A stretch of DNA of 64,000 nt from Bisporella sp. PMI_857 (Eukaryota > Ascomycota > Leotiomycetes > Helotiales > Helotiaceae). Shown here piece by piece: positions 10,644-21,777 of this stretch. Under the pieces are notes generated by a model. That model saw only the letters and a list, made by a program, of their open reading frames with translations, made no database searches and was not told the origin of the DNA. The stretch is from contig JAJSPD010000022.1 in the NCBI GenBank assembly GCA_021307315.1, forward strand, positions 558,001 to 622,000, in the 5' to 3' direction. The stretch's first letter is position 1. Each line of letters starts with the position of its first letter. A program made the position numbers and the translations under genes.

Positions 10644-11063
10644 TCACCCCCCCGTCCTTCTCTGCTTTAATTCCAACCCTTTCCCATCCTCTGCACCCCA
10701 ATCCCCTTCGTATAAACCAGCGTCCCACCCCAAAAATGCTGCATACCCCATAGCACTTGTAATGAACCCACTGACCATAGTATTGCTGCCACTTGTACTA
10801 TAACCCTCCACGTTTCTTCTCGTACGCCAATTAAAAACCGCCCCAGCTACGGAAGCATAGTTAAGCCAAGCACGGATCAACGTTATCTTAACAATCGGAT
10901 GGAGCTTCCCATGCTTGACATCCCTGGAATCAAGGCTCCCGCCAAAAAACAAATGGTAGCCTTCTACACCACCCGTAATAAGCGTGGGGATGGAGGTGAG
11001 GAGTGCGGCAATGGCACAAAAGCTCGTGGAGCTGAGGACGGGAGTGTGGTCTAGGGAAAGCAT
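10644..11063 (-). CDS. DUF2231-like integral membrane protein, C-terminal part
   Basis: A 139-codon frame encodes LLTSIPTLITGGVEGYHL, then KITLIRAWLNYASVAG and SGFITSAMGYAAFLGWDAGL. This order of hydrophobic segments around a conserved TGxxE and a final glycine-rich segment resembles fungal DUF2231 membrane proteins (four membrane spans). The frame stays open upstream to about 11190 (including SRPNYDYAAIL) but no good start or splice site emerges. A possible HPxxxHxP-like motif near 11270-11285 is in another frame. The gene is either multi-exon with an unresolved 5' end or decayed. Other open segments on the minus strand up to 11624 are unassigned. Confidence 0.4.
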   Translation of the reverse strand: MLSLDHTPVLSSTSFCAIAALLTSIPTLITGGVEGYHLFFGGSLDSRDVKHGKLHPIVKITLIRAWLNYASVAGAVFNWRTRRNVEGYSTSGSNTMVSGFITSAMGYAAFLGWDAGLYEGDWGAEDGKGLELKQRRTGG

Positions 11064-12023
11064 TTTAGTAAGGATTGCTGCGTAGTCATAGTTGGGACGT
11101 GAGAAAAATGATCCTATATCGAGGAGAGATGTGCTTTTGTATCTTGATATTAACAGGGGATTGTCTGAGAATATTTTTGAGAGAAGTTACAATGAGCCGC
11201 GAGAAGCTGAGGGGTGTCGATATTTTGGTTAGCATAGTTATACAATGTCCCGTTGGAGTGTGTTTGAACCGTGGGTGCTGACTCCCAAGCAATAGTGGGT
11301 GATGGAAGGACTTTGGGATCGGCGGAGTCCAGACCGTCGAGAAAGGGTTCTTGCTCCAATATCGATCCCAGGCTGGCGTTGATGCGGCGGATGGCTCTAG
11401 GTGCTACGATATGCAACAAAAATACCATTGCTCTCCACGAGTTCACGTAACGCGATCCCACTTAGTCCAGATCGGATAAGTGTGATATGCAAACAAAAGA
11501 GTATTGCTTGTATGCCAGGTGGGATGGAGATGATATCGACACGTAAAAGTGTGACCAATTCGACTAGCCACCCCCTTGAACTTGTTCGCGTCTTCGAGTC
11601 GCCGGTAGAATTGGTAGACACCATATAGGATCTTGCAAAAACACGGAATACATTGCTCTCCTGATCAATACTAGGGTTAATCTGGAGGAATAACCCACAA
11701 GTTAGGATTGGTTAGGAAGCTGCAACGGGAACTCCCTGGAGATACCCAATCCCGCCCCGAAAGATGGGAGTGTGCATTGAAGCTCAGCCACATTTTGGTC
11801 CTCATATAGTTCTTAGATGCTTTAGCGCCGGCCTCAGCGCTAATCTTCCTTGGCATAACCTTATATTAATGTGCGCTGCAGTCGCTTGGTGGTAGCAGCC
11901 TTGGCGAGATTGGGACGATAGCGATGAGGAATATACCGGGAATGCAATTGAAGTCCAACTTGATGGCCCAAGGACTCCGCGACCAAACCGCACGCACAAC
12001 CTACCTAAGACGCTATCTCAAAC
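11064..12023. other. Unresolved stretch upstream of the DUF2231-like fragment
   Basis: It contains overlapping minus-strand open frames at 11086-11624, which may be remnants of the upstream exons. Nothing is recognisable from 11625 to 12023. Confidence 0.3.
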
Positions 12024-12690
12024 TGCGAAAATGAAAAGGGCAAAAAGGTGGGAGCAAAAGACGGCCCTCCAGCCATGGTTTTAGCGGCAGTCAGAGAGCT
12101 CAAGAGCAGCAACGCGGAACTTCGAACAGAAATGGGGAGCCTGATTAAAGAGTTGGTAAAGATCAAAAATCAGCCCGAAGAAACTAAAGGTAAACTAGAC
12201 GAGACCGGTGACCAATTAGCAGCAACCAGAGCGCAGTTAGCAACGACAAAGACTCAATTGGCCGAAGTCACATCGACCATGAACGGTAATTCAAAATCGT
12301 TATATGCTTCGGTTCTAGCAAGACCAATGGGCCTACCAACTCCAATAACGGCAGCATCGAGTTCTAGCGCTCTGTATTGCAAGATTGACACATCTAGAGT
12401 AGAAAGAAATAAACATGAAACACAACCATGAACGATCAGGCAAGCAATTGAAAAGAAATGCGGACGACTAGAGGTCATGAAGGATGGCAATGCGTAGCAG
12501 GAAGAAGCAAGCGAAAGCGTACGGATTTGTAGTGATCTATGTAACAGGCAATACAGAAGCAACACGTTTTATACAAGGTTAATATTTCCATGTTGCAGAG
12601 GAATCAGTATATACGAGCGTTTTTGAACAACGAGCCAAACCCGAGCAATGCTACAAATGTCAAAAAATAGGGCACAAAGCTTCACAAGCC
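12024..12690 (+). pseudogene. Decayed LINE (Tad-like) ORF1 gag-like relic
   Basis: The frame from 12048 encodes a lysine/glutamate-rich coiled coil (ELKSSNAELRTEMGSLIKEL) followed by SLYASVLARPMGL and a KIDTSRVE motif. After a stop it continues in pieces to SVFEQRAKPEQCYKCQKIGHKA at about 12616-12680. A coiled coil, then xIDTSRVE, then a CCHC zinc knuckle (CxxCxxxGHK) is the order seen in ORF1 of fungal Tad-clade non-LTR retrotransposons. Several stops interrupt it and no reverse transcriptase follows. It ends a few bases short of the convergent gene at 12697. Confidence 0.65.
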
Positions 12691-12696
12691 GCGAAT

Positions 12697-15600
12697 TCAT
12701 TGCGCATGACTGGATAGGTCGTATAGCGACTCGTATTTATCAAAATCAAATGCGAAAAGGTCATGAGCCCCGAGTTTCGAATTATCGTTATGCAATGATA
12801 GTGTGCCAATTGCAACCCGTCCAACTGCTTCCTGTGAGGTTGCAGATGGAGGGTGGTTGAATTGAGTCTCGGAAGTATGACCAATATATTCGTGGATTGG
12901 ATCATTCAGAATCTGGGTGGCCCGGGTTGGGAGAAGACAATCACCTCCTCTTGTGGCCACTGGCTGCTCTGTAGGCTGTTCAGGTAGACTGCTGCTATAA
13001 CCCGTATCTGACCATTCGTTGAGAGTGCTTGAGCCTGCAACAGTTCCGAACGGGCAATCCACACCGGGGTCAAGGTGACTTCGAGGCTGAGGTGGTACAT
13101 AGAAGTCATCCAGAATATTTGAAGATTGGTTCATCGTAGCTAGCCCAGGGGCGCTGCTGTGTCGAGAGCCGGACATCGAAGATATGCGTTCTCGGGAGTT
13201 AAGCACCGCATGATAGTCCGAGAATGCTCTATTTTGAGCCTCTTCTACCATGTCCATAAGCTGAGCTCGCAATCGTTCATCTATCGGTTGCATCTCGCTA
13301 TCCACAGCTGACTCCAGGGCACTTCGGACGTATTGTGGAACTTGGAGACGGAGATAATCTTCAATACGTCCGATCTCTCGAGAGTCTGGGCCGTCAGCAG
13401 TGTCCTCTTGTATTGGTTCGAACCCTACTCATAACGTTAGCTACACAGCTCGCAAATACACTTTATCCTATGAGATTGAAGCTACTTGGGGCGAGGCGAT
13501 AAGAGGGAACTGAACGGATAAAGCAGACGCACATGGGCTAGGAGGCTCTTCTGTCGGAAACAGGATGCGGTAAATATTCTGCCATAGCTCTGGATCTGAC
13601 TGGCCGCAATATGCCTTCTTCCTGCACTGTAGTTGCTGCCTGGTTTGGCTAGTAATGCCTTCTGCTCGTCCTGAAATATTTACTGGACAACCTTTTGGCT
13701 TCACGATATGAATATCAAGTGCCTGTTGAGACTCGAATAAAGTTTTGCATCGGGGGCATTGGTAAATCATATGATATCTGTATAGATGGCCCCTAGCATT
13801 ATTAGCAGTGAAACATTGTGGCCAAATGTCGATAGATCGCACTTAACTCTGGCGACAGTTTTGTGTGGTGTCAGAGCACAGGGGGCCCATTTCAGAACAG
13901 AGTACCTCCGAGGATCATGTTTGCGATACGGACATGCGAACTTTATTATATTCATGCTCTCTTTAGAGGTTCGCGCCCGCTTCAACTTGTGGCTTGAATC
14001 GCTCTCATCACCTTCATCACCTTCTTCTGGATTCCCTTGGACATCGGACTCTCGTCGACGCTTTGCGCCGTGTGAGGAAGAAGCTTGCTGTGAGGCAGGG
14101 TCGGCAGTGTTGGCTGTTGGCAAAGTTGATCCAGGTGTGCACTTTCTTAGCGTAGATACCCAGTCCTGTTTAAAGAGTACTTCTTCCATCGGCGCATCCG
14201 CCACCTTCACCTCTGCTGGTGGTATGACCAAGTTGTTGGTGTAATCTCCTGACAAGTCACCTCTTGATATAGAGTATTGGTGAACCTGGTTCTCCGATCC
14301 GCTTTCTTCATCCCAATTGGTGTCATGCTCGGAACAACTCGACTCGAGTTTCATGGATTCATTGCTTCCGCTAAGAGCCGTGATATGGGTGTCTTCTGTG
14401 CTAGCTATGAATTGTGTCTGTGGGGTAGTACTGTTGGTGTTTTGAGGTTTGGGCACCTTAGCGTCTATTTGTCTCTTGAAACGACAATAACGCATACGTG
14501 CTGCATGGCCGTTGGCAATTTTTTCCAAGAGAATAGGGTGACGGGCTACTTTATTCCAGTCAATCTATGTTCGGGTTAGTTATGGAATGAATAGAAAAAG
14601 GCGGGGTACACACGTCCTTGAGGCATTTTTGACTGAGGATTGCATAAAGCAATTGAGTGGTTGGATCCGTCCTTGTAGAGACCAACTTTTGGAACATATA
14701 CGCGTTTGATTCCGGTGGATTTTGCTTTTTTTTTGTAGGTATCGGTGAATAACTTAAAGCAGCGTCCATTTGTCTTTTGAAGCGGCAATAGCGCATACGT
14801 GCTGCATGGCCGTGGGCAATTTTTTCCAAGAGAATAGGGTGACGGGCTACTTTATTCCAGTCAATCTATGTTCGGGTTAGTTATGGAATGAATAGAAAAA
14901 GGCGGGGTACACGCGTCCTTAAGAGACATTTGACTGAGGATTGCATAAAGCAATTGAGTGGTTGGATCCGCCTTTGTAGAGACCAACTCTTGGAAGATAT
15001 AAGTGTTTGATTCCGGTGGATTCGGTTTTTTGGTAGGTATTGGTGAATAACTTAAAGCAGCGTCCATTTGTCTCTTGAAGCGGCAATAGCGCATACGTGC
15101 TGCATGGCCGTTGGCAATTCTTTCTGAGAGAATAGGGTGACGGGCTACTTTGTTCCAGTCAATCTATGTTCGGGTTAGTTATGGAATGAATAGAAAAAGG
15201 CGGGGTACACGCGTCCTTAAGAGACATTTGACTGAGGATTGCATAAAGCAATTGAGTGGTTGGATTTGCCCCTGTAGAGACTAACTTTTTGAACATAGAA
15301 GTGTTTGATTTTGGTGGGTTTAGCTCTCTTTTTGTAGGCATCGGAGGATGACTTGAGGCAGCGACTGCGTCTTCGGAGTGCTCGCGCTCCAAGTGCTGCG
15401 TCAGCTCTTCTTTTTGTCCGAAACCTAAATCTACGGTGTGTAATTCACAGCTGATGACCGGATAATAGAGCTTAGGAGCATGAAGCTCGTTGAGGTGCCG
15501 CTCCAATTCAACTGTTCTACCAAAGCTGGGCGTGCAGTTTTCAACCGTACATTTCTTCTGTCCGTTGGAGGTTTCTTTTAGAGCTTGGCTGGAATCGCTT

Positions 15601-16031
15601 TCCTTGTCATGCATGCTATGAACATTTTCGTTAGACTGCTTTAGATCTGGTGAGAGATCGTCCAAAAGCTGTAATTGGGAAGGACCGCATGAGTCTTCTA
15701 GAGGCAATATACGTTCTGAAATTGGTTCCGATAGTTTTTGGCTATCGTCCGAATGCATCGAGATAGGGCTTAACGGAAGAGTTCTTATCGTAGACTCAGA
15801 CTGGCGTGAGTCCATCCATGTAGGATACAGCTCTGGTTCTTCCATTAGCGGCTCGAGACAGCCCCTCGGAACTTTCAAGGGAGCAGTGCTGTATCCCGCA
15901 GAACTCCGTGAAAAGCGGCTTGGCGAACACATGAGAGGGAGACCTGGGCTATAGTGGTAAGCTATTGATCCATGTGGGAAGTCTCGAAATGCGTTCATTG
16001 TAAAGGGTGTACGTGGAACGCTGAGAGGCAC
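12697..16031 (-). CDS. C2H2 zinc-finger / triple Myb-like DNA-binding protein
   Basis: Six exons: 16031-15213, 15163-14915, 14865-14614, 14564-13843, 13792-13533 and 13424-12697, giving 1009 aa with all phases consistent. Two C2H2 fingers (CTVENC..HLNELH; CELHTV..HLEREH) lie near residues 165-222. Three Myb-like domains of the fungal type follow (QLLYAILSQxSLKD joined to IDWNKVARHPIL and GHAARMRYCRFKRQ), each spanning an intron. Then come an acidic/basic linker with a KRRRE nuclear signal and a fungal zinc-binding block (FACPYRKHDPRRY..HLYRYHMIYQCPRC). The protein ends in a Ser-rich tail. It is probably a nuclear regulator of unknown targets. Introns 1 and 2 would need GC donors (GAC|GCGTGT), whereas the third copy has GT. 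If intron 1 is retained, a 290-aa protein with only the fingers results. The start could also be the Met at 15998. Confidence 0.72.
14565..15212 (-). repeat. Tandem intragenic duplication of a Myb exon-intron unit (about 300 bp)
   Basis: Units of about 300 bp include the end of one Myb half, the 49-bp intron, the next exon start and the linker. The intron (TACCCCGCCTTTTTCTATTC onward, with ACTAACCCGAACATAG at its end) is almost identical in all three positions (15212-15164, 14914-14866, 14613-14565). Exons 2 and 3 are 83 and 84 codons and nearly identical. Conservation of intron as well as exon shows recent tandem duplication. Confidence 0.88.
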
Positions 16032-17050
16032 GAAACTCCAATCGAGTTTCAGTAATCTTTCAAAATTCCGTTTCCGATCTTACGAACCAAAGTTGCCTGC
16101 TAACTATAAAACACCAGATCTTCTACTACGAAGTCCGTCTAAAGAACCAAGATATTGTTATGGGTAGTATACGTAGCAGAGGTCCGGGGCTATGGGTTAT
16201 CTAACACCGGCTGCATTGCTGAAGGACGCTTTAGCTAGCCAATGTCGAGGGATGACTGCGCGTTCTCCTGGTATTACAGTAGCACCCCCGAAATATAGAC
16301 GATTATTTGTAGAGAGAAGATCGTTTCATGAAATCATTTTTAAGGTTGAGGATGTTTTGTGGACAAGGCTCGGAAGTGGCTGGACCTGACAGGGGTTTTT
16401 GCAAAGTTGTGCGAAACCCACCCCTGACATTTTACACGTGATACGCCTCTCCACGGTTGCATGTTAAGAATAGGAGGCATTATATACAGGATCAAATGGA
16501 GGATGTGCGAGGGTATCACAGTGATAGCTACGGGTTCAATTGAGAGTGGTACAGATATCATTCCCTGGTTCTACGCCGTGATATTAAGGTAAGAGATTTT
16601 CTCTAGCTTCATTGCCCCGTGACCTACTTACGTAGGCCGATTCCTGACAATGCAGTTGCTGCCCAAACGCACAATTGCGCGAAAGGTACTGTAGGTATTC
16701 TATGATTTAATATTTGTCCATTGTATCCATTTATATAAGCAGGATATATACCGTGCAATGCAAGAAAGGTGGCCTACTCCTTATTCTCAAATGAACTTGA
16801 CTGTGGATATGCTGAAGGGTTTGACGGGGTGGAGTAAATGCACGGACCAGGTAAGCAAATCCCCCAGGTTTTAACATATGTTGTGTGTAAAAGCATAAAA
16901 GCACGTGAAGTGCACATTAGATCGGCAGAGAAGTAGGATATTCCATTACATATGTTTAAAACGCGTCACGTTTTAAACGTGTAAAAAGAGTAGAATAGTA
17001 GACATTTTAAAAAAAATCCGTGTTAAATATCAAATTCGTGGTTTATAACT
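16032..17050. other. No gene recognised
   Basis: A segment at about 16742-16850 (+) preceded by a plausible AG acceptor reads RAMQERWPTPYSQMNLTVDM, which looks like a coding remnant, but neither a start nor a family was recognised. The rest is AT-rich. Confidence 0.35.
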
Positions 17051-17238
17051 ATAGGAAGTAGGGGTTTACGGATCCACATACGACCCACCAGGTCACGTGG
17101 TTCGCACAACCCCCATTTTGTAGAATCTAGAGTAGAACCTAATACAACAACAATTACCATATCCATTAAGAGCAAGAGCACGGCCTATGAGCTGTGCCTT
17201 TTGCCCCGTGGAAGGTAAGGAGGGGATACCAACAATAA
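17051..17238 (+). repeat. Dispersed repeat R, copy 1
   Basis: The 188 bp beginning GGAAGTAGGGGTTTACGGAT (from 17055) match 47297-47484 in inverted orientation at roughly 96% identity by eye. In the second copy the unit forms one end of an LTR-like sequence, so this is probably retrotransposon-derived. The following sequence to about 17570 is open in one frame but is not recognised. Confidence 0.7.
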
Positions 17239-17859
17239 CCATGGATTCTGTTCAAATAGAGGAAGAAAGTCACGTGGCCTTCAGAGAGTATAGGGCAAAC
17301 AAGTATCAATTGGTGAAGGTTATAGAACCTAATCTACAGGAGAGAAACCCTCCACTTATAGAGGTCGCGATACTCACATGTCATCACACTGATGCCTACT
17401 GTTGCCTACTGGTGCCTACCGGTGCCTACAATAGACTAGGATGGTCCTTAGACCTAGCCTGTTCAACAGATTCATTTGTGCATTTCCCAGAGCAGCGCGT
17501 TGTAGTTTGTTCCGGGTGTAAACCCACCCTAACCGCGCGGCGCTGGCATTTGGGTCCAAATACCAGGGGATGATAAAGGCATTTTCCGACGAGGCCAAAC
17601 TGACGTGAAGTAAATGTGCCCAGAGAAAAAGAAACTGTTGTCCACAGCTGGTTCTGTGATGGAGCAGTGCTGAAATGTGGGTCATGCGCCAAGAGCCAAC
17701 ACCAATGTCTCCGTGGAAACGCAGAGCCGAGCTAAATTCACAAGATCATGGGTTCGAATTTGTCCTGAACTGTTATTATTGTGCTTTTAGGTCGCTCTGG
17801 ATTACTGTGAGGGCTTGCATGACTGTATTAGGTCTGGAACATTTTCGAGTTTAGTAAGA
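17239..17859. other. No gene recognised
   Basis: An open frame continues to 17573 without similarity to a family I know. A degenerate three-fold GGTGCCTAC-type repeat lies at 17393-17430. A GGTTCGAAT string near 17750 is not part of a foldable tRNA. Confidence 0.3.
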
Positions 17860-18735
17860 ACACTTATAGCTGCGACCATGGTTTTCACTAGCGGGGTCGG
17901 GACAGACACTTCCATCACGGATTCGATACACTAAAGCGCCTCTCTGAGGTATCTGCTCACTGTACTCATGGGAGCCAAAGGGAGGCTCTCGACTAGTTTC
18001 CACCCGCGGACAAACGGACAAACAGAACGGCTTAACCAAACACTGGGAGCATATCTCAGATGCTACGTAAATTACAGACAAGACAACTGGGTAGAACTTT
18101 TACGACTCGTACAGTTTGCATACAACGGTGCAATAACGGGAACAACCATGGTATCACCATTCTGTGTCAACTACACAAGCCAAGAAAACAAGATGCCAAC
18201 TCACATAAGGCAATGGTTTAGGTCGAATAATTACAGGCACTGCGCTCGCGGCTAGCCGGAGATATCAAGTTCCTCACGTAACGATCTGCGAGCTACTACA
18301 GCCAGAAACGTAGCGAGGCACCAGCGCTTAAGAAGGGGGATAAGGTCTATCTGGTCAGAAAGAACATCAAGACCAAGAGGCCAAGCCACAAACTGGATCA
18401 CAGGAAGCTGGGCCATTCAAAACCAAACGAATTGCAGGACCTAATGCATTCGAACTCCATCTTCCCAGGACTATGAACATGAACCCAGTTTTTCAAGTTA
18501 TACTTCTTGAGCCAGCACCGGAGGGAGCTCCGGCAGCTTCACACACGGAAATCCAGCCAGCCTACTCAGAAGCTGAGTATGAAGTAGAAAAGATCTTGGA
18601 CTGCAAATACGTCAGAGGCAAAATCAAGTATTTGGTCAAATGGCTAGGATACCCACAATCAGAAAATACATAGGAACCTAAGGGACACATGAGCTGCCCG
18701 GAACTGCTTGAGGAGTTCCACCGCTAGTACCCATG
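17860..18735 (+). pseudogene. Ty3/gypsy chromovirus pol relic: integrase end plus chromodomain
   Basis: From about 17968 the frame reads STSFHPRTNGQTERLNQTLG then YLRCYVNYRQDNWVELL, the conserved C-terminal integrase core of Ty3/gypsy elements, with partial upstream matches after frameshifts. Downstream (18300-18470) a basic region, KKGDKVYLVRKNIKT, leads to a chromodomain: YEVEKILDCKYVRGKIKYLV then KWLGYPQSENT, followed by an in-frame TAG (18672) where the family has Trp. Frameshifts and stops mean it is inactive. Reverse transcriptase and RNase H are absent. Confidence 0.85.
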
Positions 18736-20145
18736 CTTGGCCAGAAGGGGTCAGCAGGGCCAAAATTCGACAAAGCAGCCGTCAAGACAGAGTCGCCCAG
18801 AGGATTCAGGAAGAGGTCCGGCGAGTGGGAACATCGCTTTCGTTGTAGCCCGGAGAACCCTCCACCTCTGACGCCCGACGCTCCTCCTCCTCAACGGCGT
18901 CCAGTTCGTCCAAGGACTTCAGCCCGCGTCGCAGCATCTCGGCAGCACGTACTCTGAAGGCCGGCGTTGTTTATTTAAGCGCAACAGCTTAGCCTGTTGT
19001 TTGGCTCAGCGAACGAACGAGCGTTCTTGCTCGTCTTTGGCCGTTTGCCAGGAATCATTCGGTTTCTTTTCTTCACGCTCCAGTCTAGCCCAGTCCGCGG
19101 GAGAAGGACCCCGAACGTCGCACTTCCCAGAGATCTTGAATCCTTGATACCGACTTGCTCAGCCGTGCTCCACGTGGGCTGATCTCGACTATCACCAGAT
19201 TCCTGTTGTCTCGCTTTCCACAATATACCGTGTAAAGTCATAGGATGAGAGCGAAAGGGCGGCTCAACTTTAGCCGGGTCAGCATATACCCCCGAGCACC
19301 ACATCATCCGTGCTTTTAGGCCTTGCGTACGGCTCGCCTTGGTGGAAGCGATGGACGCCGTATTGGATGGGTATGGGAGTACCTAATGTATCAAACAAAT
19401 AAGGTAGAAGAATTCGTCCAACCACCGGTCAGCGCGTCGGACCTAAGCCGTCTTTCGATCAACTCCAGGCTTTTTTTTTGCAGCATGACTCGATACACTT
19501 TGTGGCCTCAACCACGGCACTCTTTGCCATCACCCCACAGAAACAATAAATAAAGAAGATCGATTATGCTGTCGAAGCGCATTTTACTTCCTGCAGAAAA
19601 ATGTGGCGGACCAATGTTCCTACCGATTGTAAAGATGGCCATCATACCGTGGTGACAGAATCGGATATCAGCCCGGTGCTGGATTAGCCCTGGGGAGGCT
19701 CAGGAGATTGCTTGTCATATTTGAGCATGGCTTTTATGATGTTGACATTAAATTGCTCTAGGTTAGGGCACGGAGGTATTCAATCCACCTGCCCAGAAGA
19801 GCTCGGCTGTGCTCAACACTATACCGATCGTACAAAGATGCTGCCTGATTGAATCGAACTTAGGTGTCTGGAATATCCTTGACCGCCCGCCATCGTTGTT
19901 TATTTTCCTTTTGCATACGCACATTCCCTACGGGGATGTTTATACTATGCAGGGGAGTGAATTGCTAAGTCACCAAATTAAATTTAGAAAGGAACCGCCT
20001 CCCTGACAGCTCCTCCGTCACTGATATTCTCCTTCCAGTATCTTCTCTTCCTCGTCCAAACACCGGATCTCAGCCTTTCAGTGTATTCGTCGATAAGAGG
20101 TTGTTGGACATCGCTTAATCAATGCTAAGCTCTGTTATCCTCCTC
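18736..20145. other. Retrotransposon tail and unassigned sequence
   Basis: The first few hundred bases continue the gypsy relic as proline/arginine-rich tail and probable LTR sequence (18957-19330), but no LTR boundaries could be fixed. Nothing is recognised from 19330 to 20145. Confidence 0.35.
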
Positions 20146-20640
20146 TCAGCCCGGCTCCCAGATCACCGAAATATCCCTCCAGATTGTCACCTCGCTACTC
20201 TCGCAACGTAAACTAAATGTGGCATGCGTCTTTCCCCACTCGGATTGCACGTTCTTAGTTGGGCGCTTTATCGAAGAGAACATGGATGGAGAATGCGTTA
20301 CTTCTTTGTTTATGGTTGAGAGGACGATGCCTAAAGGAAGTGTGTACCTTAAAATATTGCCTCGCTCACATATGTACTGCGCGCGGTCGCCCGGAGTTGT
20401 GTAGTCAGACACTTGATTGATTGAAGAGGCGGCAATCTCGTCTGTCACTAGATTGACGGTCACTGCCATCAATGGATTGGACAAGATAGCTGGCATGATA
20501 ATCCACTTTCCCAGTCGTAGAGGGATGTCGCAAGGGGTTGACCATTTGCATCTGTTGTAATCGACATGTTGTGGATGCCGAAGTCCCCATGGCCGAGAAC
20601 GAGACGATAGAGAGAGGCCTGGCCGAGCGGGAGACTAAAG
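20146..20640 (-). pseudogene. Aminoglycoside-phosphotransferase-like (APH fold) relic
   Basis: Reading down from about 20640: SLYRLVLGHGDFGIHNMSI then QPLATSLYDWESG in one frame, then (shifted by one base near 20500) PAILSNPLMAVTVNLVTDE and DRAQY in the next. HGDxGxHN is the catalytic loop of the APH/choline-kinase-like family, and xYDWExG is its metal-binding segment. The frameshift and the loss of similarity beyond about 20395 indicate a dead fragment. The last part of the frame (to 20146) is not family-like. Confidence 0.65.
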
Positions 20641-21078
20641 TTAAACAGTGATGCGCGGATACGGGCAGATTGGCTAAGACAGGTCTAGAGAGTAAATTAG
20701 CACAACTGACTTAAATTGAGCACACAGAGCTCCATTGCGGAGAGGCTATTCATGTCTCCATTGGACCCCTTATTGCCCAAATTCCTGTGAACGAACAACT
20801 CTTCACGTGGAACATTGGGTGGGTGTTTGTTAAGCGAGCTTTAGAATAGAGAAGCAAGTTCATAAGCGAAATAATAAATCTTAAATATCACCCATTTAGA
20901 TAACTCATATTGCGAAGCGAGTTCTAGCCGTTTGGAGGTAATCCCAAAGGCGAAAATCTCATTAATTTGATTTAGGCTAGGAAGCGGCGAATCGCTCTAG
21001 GTGTAATACCACATTCTCCAAGTAAATATCCTGGACCCTGTCAAGCCTAGATAACATTTTCTATCTTCCTCGTTAGGT
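20641..21078. other. No gene recognised
   Basis: Sequence downstream of the cysteine-rich secreted protein gene and upstream of the APH relic. No coding signal was seen. Confidence 0.35.
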
Positions 21079-21777
21079 CTAATTGCAGAATTTAAAAACA
21101 GAGCAATCTTTTGAGCAGCAATCATCGTTGGTACTACAGCCCCCCAAGGCGCCTGTGCATTTTTTTAGAGTGCACGTTCCACTATCGCATGTCATAGTCC
21201 CCTTACAATCGCTACCGCTTGAGCAAGGGGAGCCAACACTACCGTCCTTGTTGAGGCATCGCTTCCCATCAAAGAATAAACTTGTGTAGCAAACTAAAGG
21301 TGTGTCGCATTCCGAACTCGTTGAGCATGGTGAACCATATGAGCCGGGTGGCTTCTTACAGACACCATCGAGGCAGCGATTATATGCGCATTGACCATCA
21401 AAGGTGCAGGATGTGCCTTCACTAAGGGCGGCCTCAAGACACGTTTTGGCTTCTGGGGAACAAAAGTATTCCATACGACCCTTACAATCAGCTGTCGTCT
21501 GACAGGGCTGACCGAGCACCACCGAACAGATGGCCCCAATACATTCCCCCGACTTGCATTGGTCCCTATTCTCGCATTTTGCCCCATTCTCAGCCCTGGC
21601 GACGCATTGCTGGGTAGCCGTGTCACAGTATAAATCCCCATCGGGCCCACACTCATCTACGGGCGATCCACATGACGATCCAACAAATCGAGCTATGAGG
21701 TTTCCAGGTTCCGGAATAGATGCGGCCAATGCAGCTGTTGGAAAGAGAATAGTCGGCATCAAGGTGAAGATATGCAT
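21079..21777 (-). CDS. Secreted cysteine-rich protein with repeated four-Cys modules
   Basis: A single exon encodes 232 aa. The N-terminus MHIFTLMPTILFPTAALAA is a good signal peptide. The mature protein has 30 cysteines (about 13%), arranged as successive units of the form GxPCxxxxxCxxxxxCxxxxC, for example GQPCQTTADCKG, GSPCSTSSECDT and GSPCSSGSDCKG, ending in a closely spaced CCSKDCSVFKFC. The even number suggests up to 15 disulfides and a small, rigid extracellular protein. No catalytic motif is visible. Similar modules occur in fungal and animal cysteine-rich secreted proteins (EGF/Dickkopf/knottin-like), but I cannot name a family. A TATA-like run lies 75-90 bp upstream. Confidence 0.85.
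   Translation of the reverse strand: MHIFTLMPTILFPTAALAASIPEPGNLIARFVGSSCGSPVDECGPDGDLYCDTATQQCVARAENGAKCENRDQCKSGECIGAICSVVLGQPCQTTADCKGRMEYFCSPEAKTCLEAALSEGTSCTFDGQCAYNRCLDGVCKKPPGSYGSPCSTSSECDTPLVCYTSLFFDGKRCLNKDGSVGSPCSSGSDCKGTMTCDSGTCTLKKCTGALGGCSTNDDCCSKDCSVFKFCN

Noticed and set aside
14560..14829. Stand-alone ORFs of 70-90 codons in the Myb repeat region
   Set aside because: They are exon pieces plus unspliced intron of one larger gene, ending at the stop just past each intron.
17700..17770. Possible tRNA from a GGTTCGAAT string
   Set aside because: The T-stem does not pair and no acceptor or D-arm lies upstream.
20600..20680. Possible tRNA Leu/Ser start (TGGCCGAGCGG)
   Set aside because: No B box or acceptor partner downstream; on the other strand it is coding-like sequence of the APH relic.
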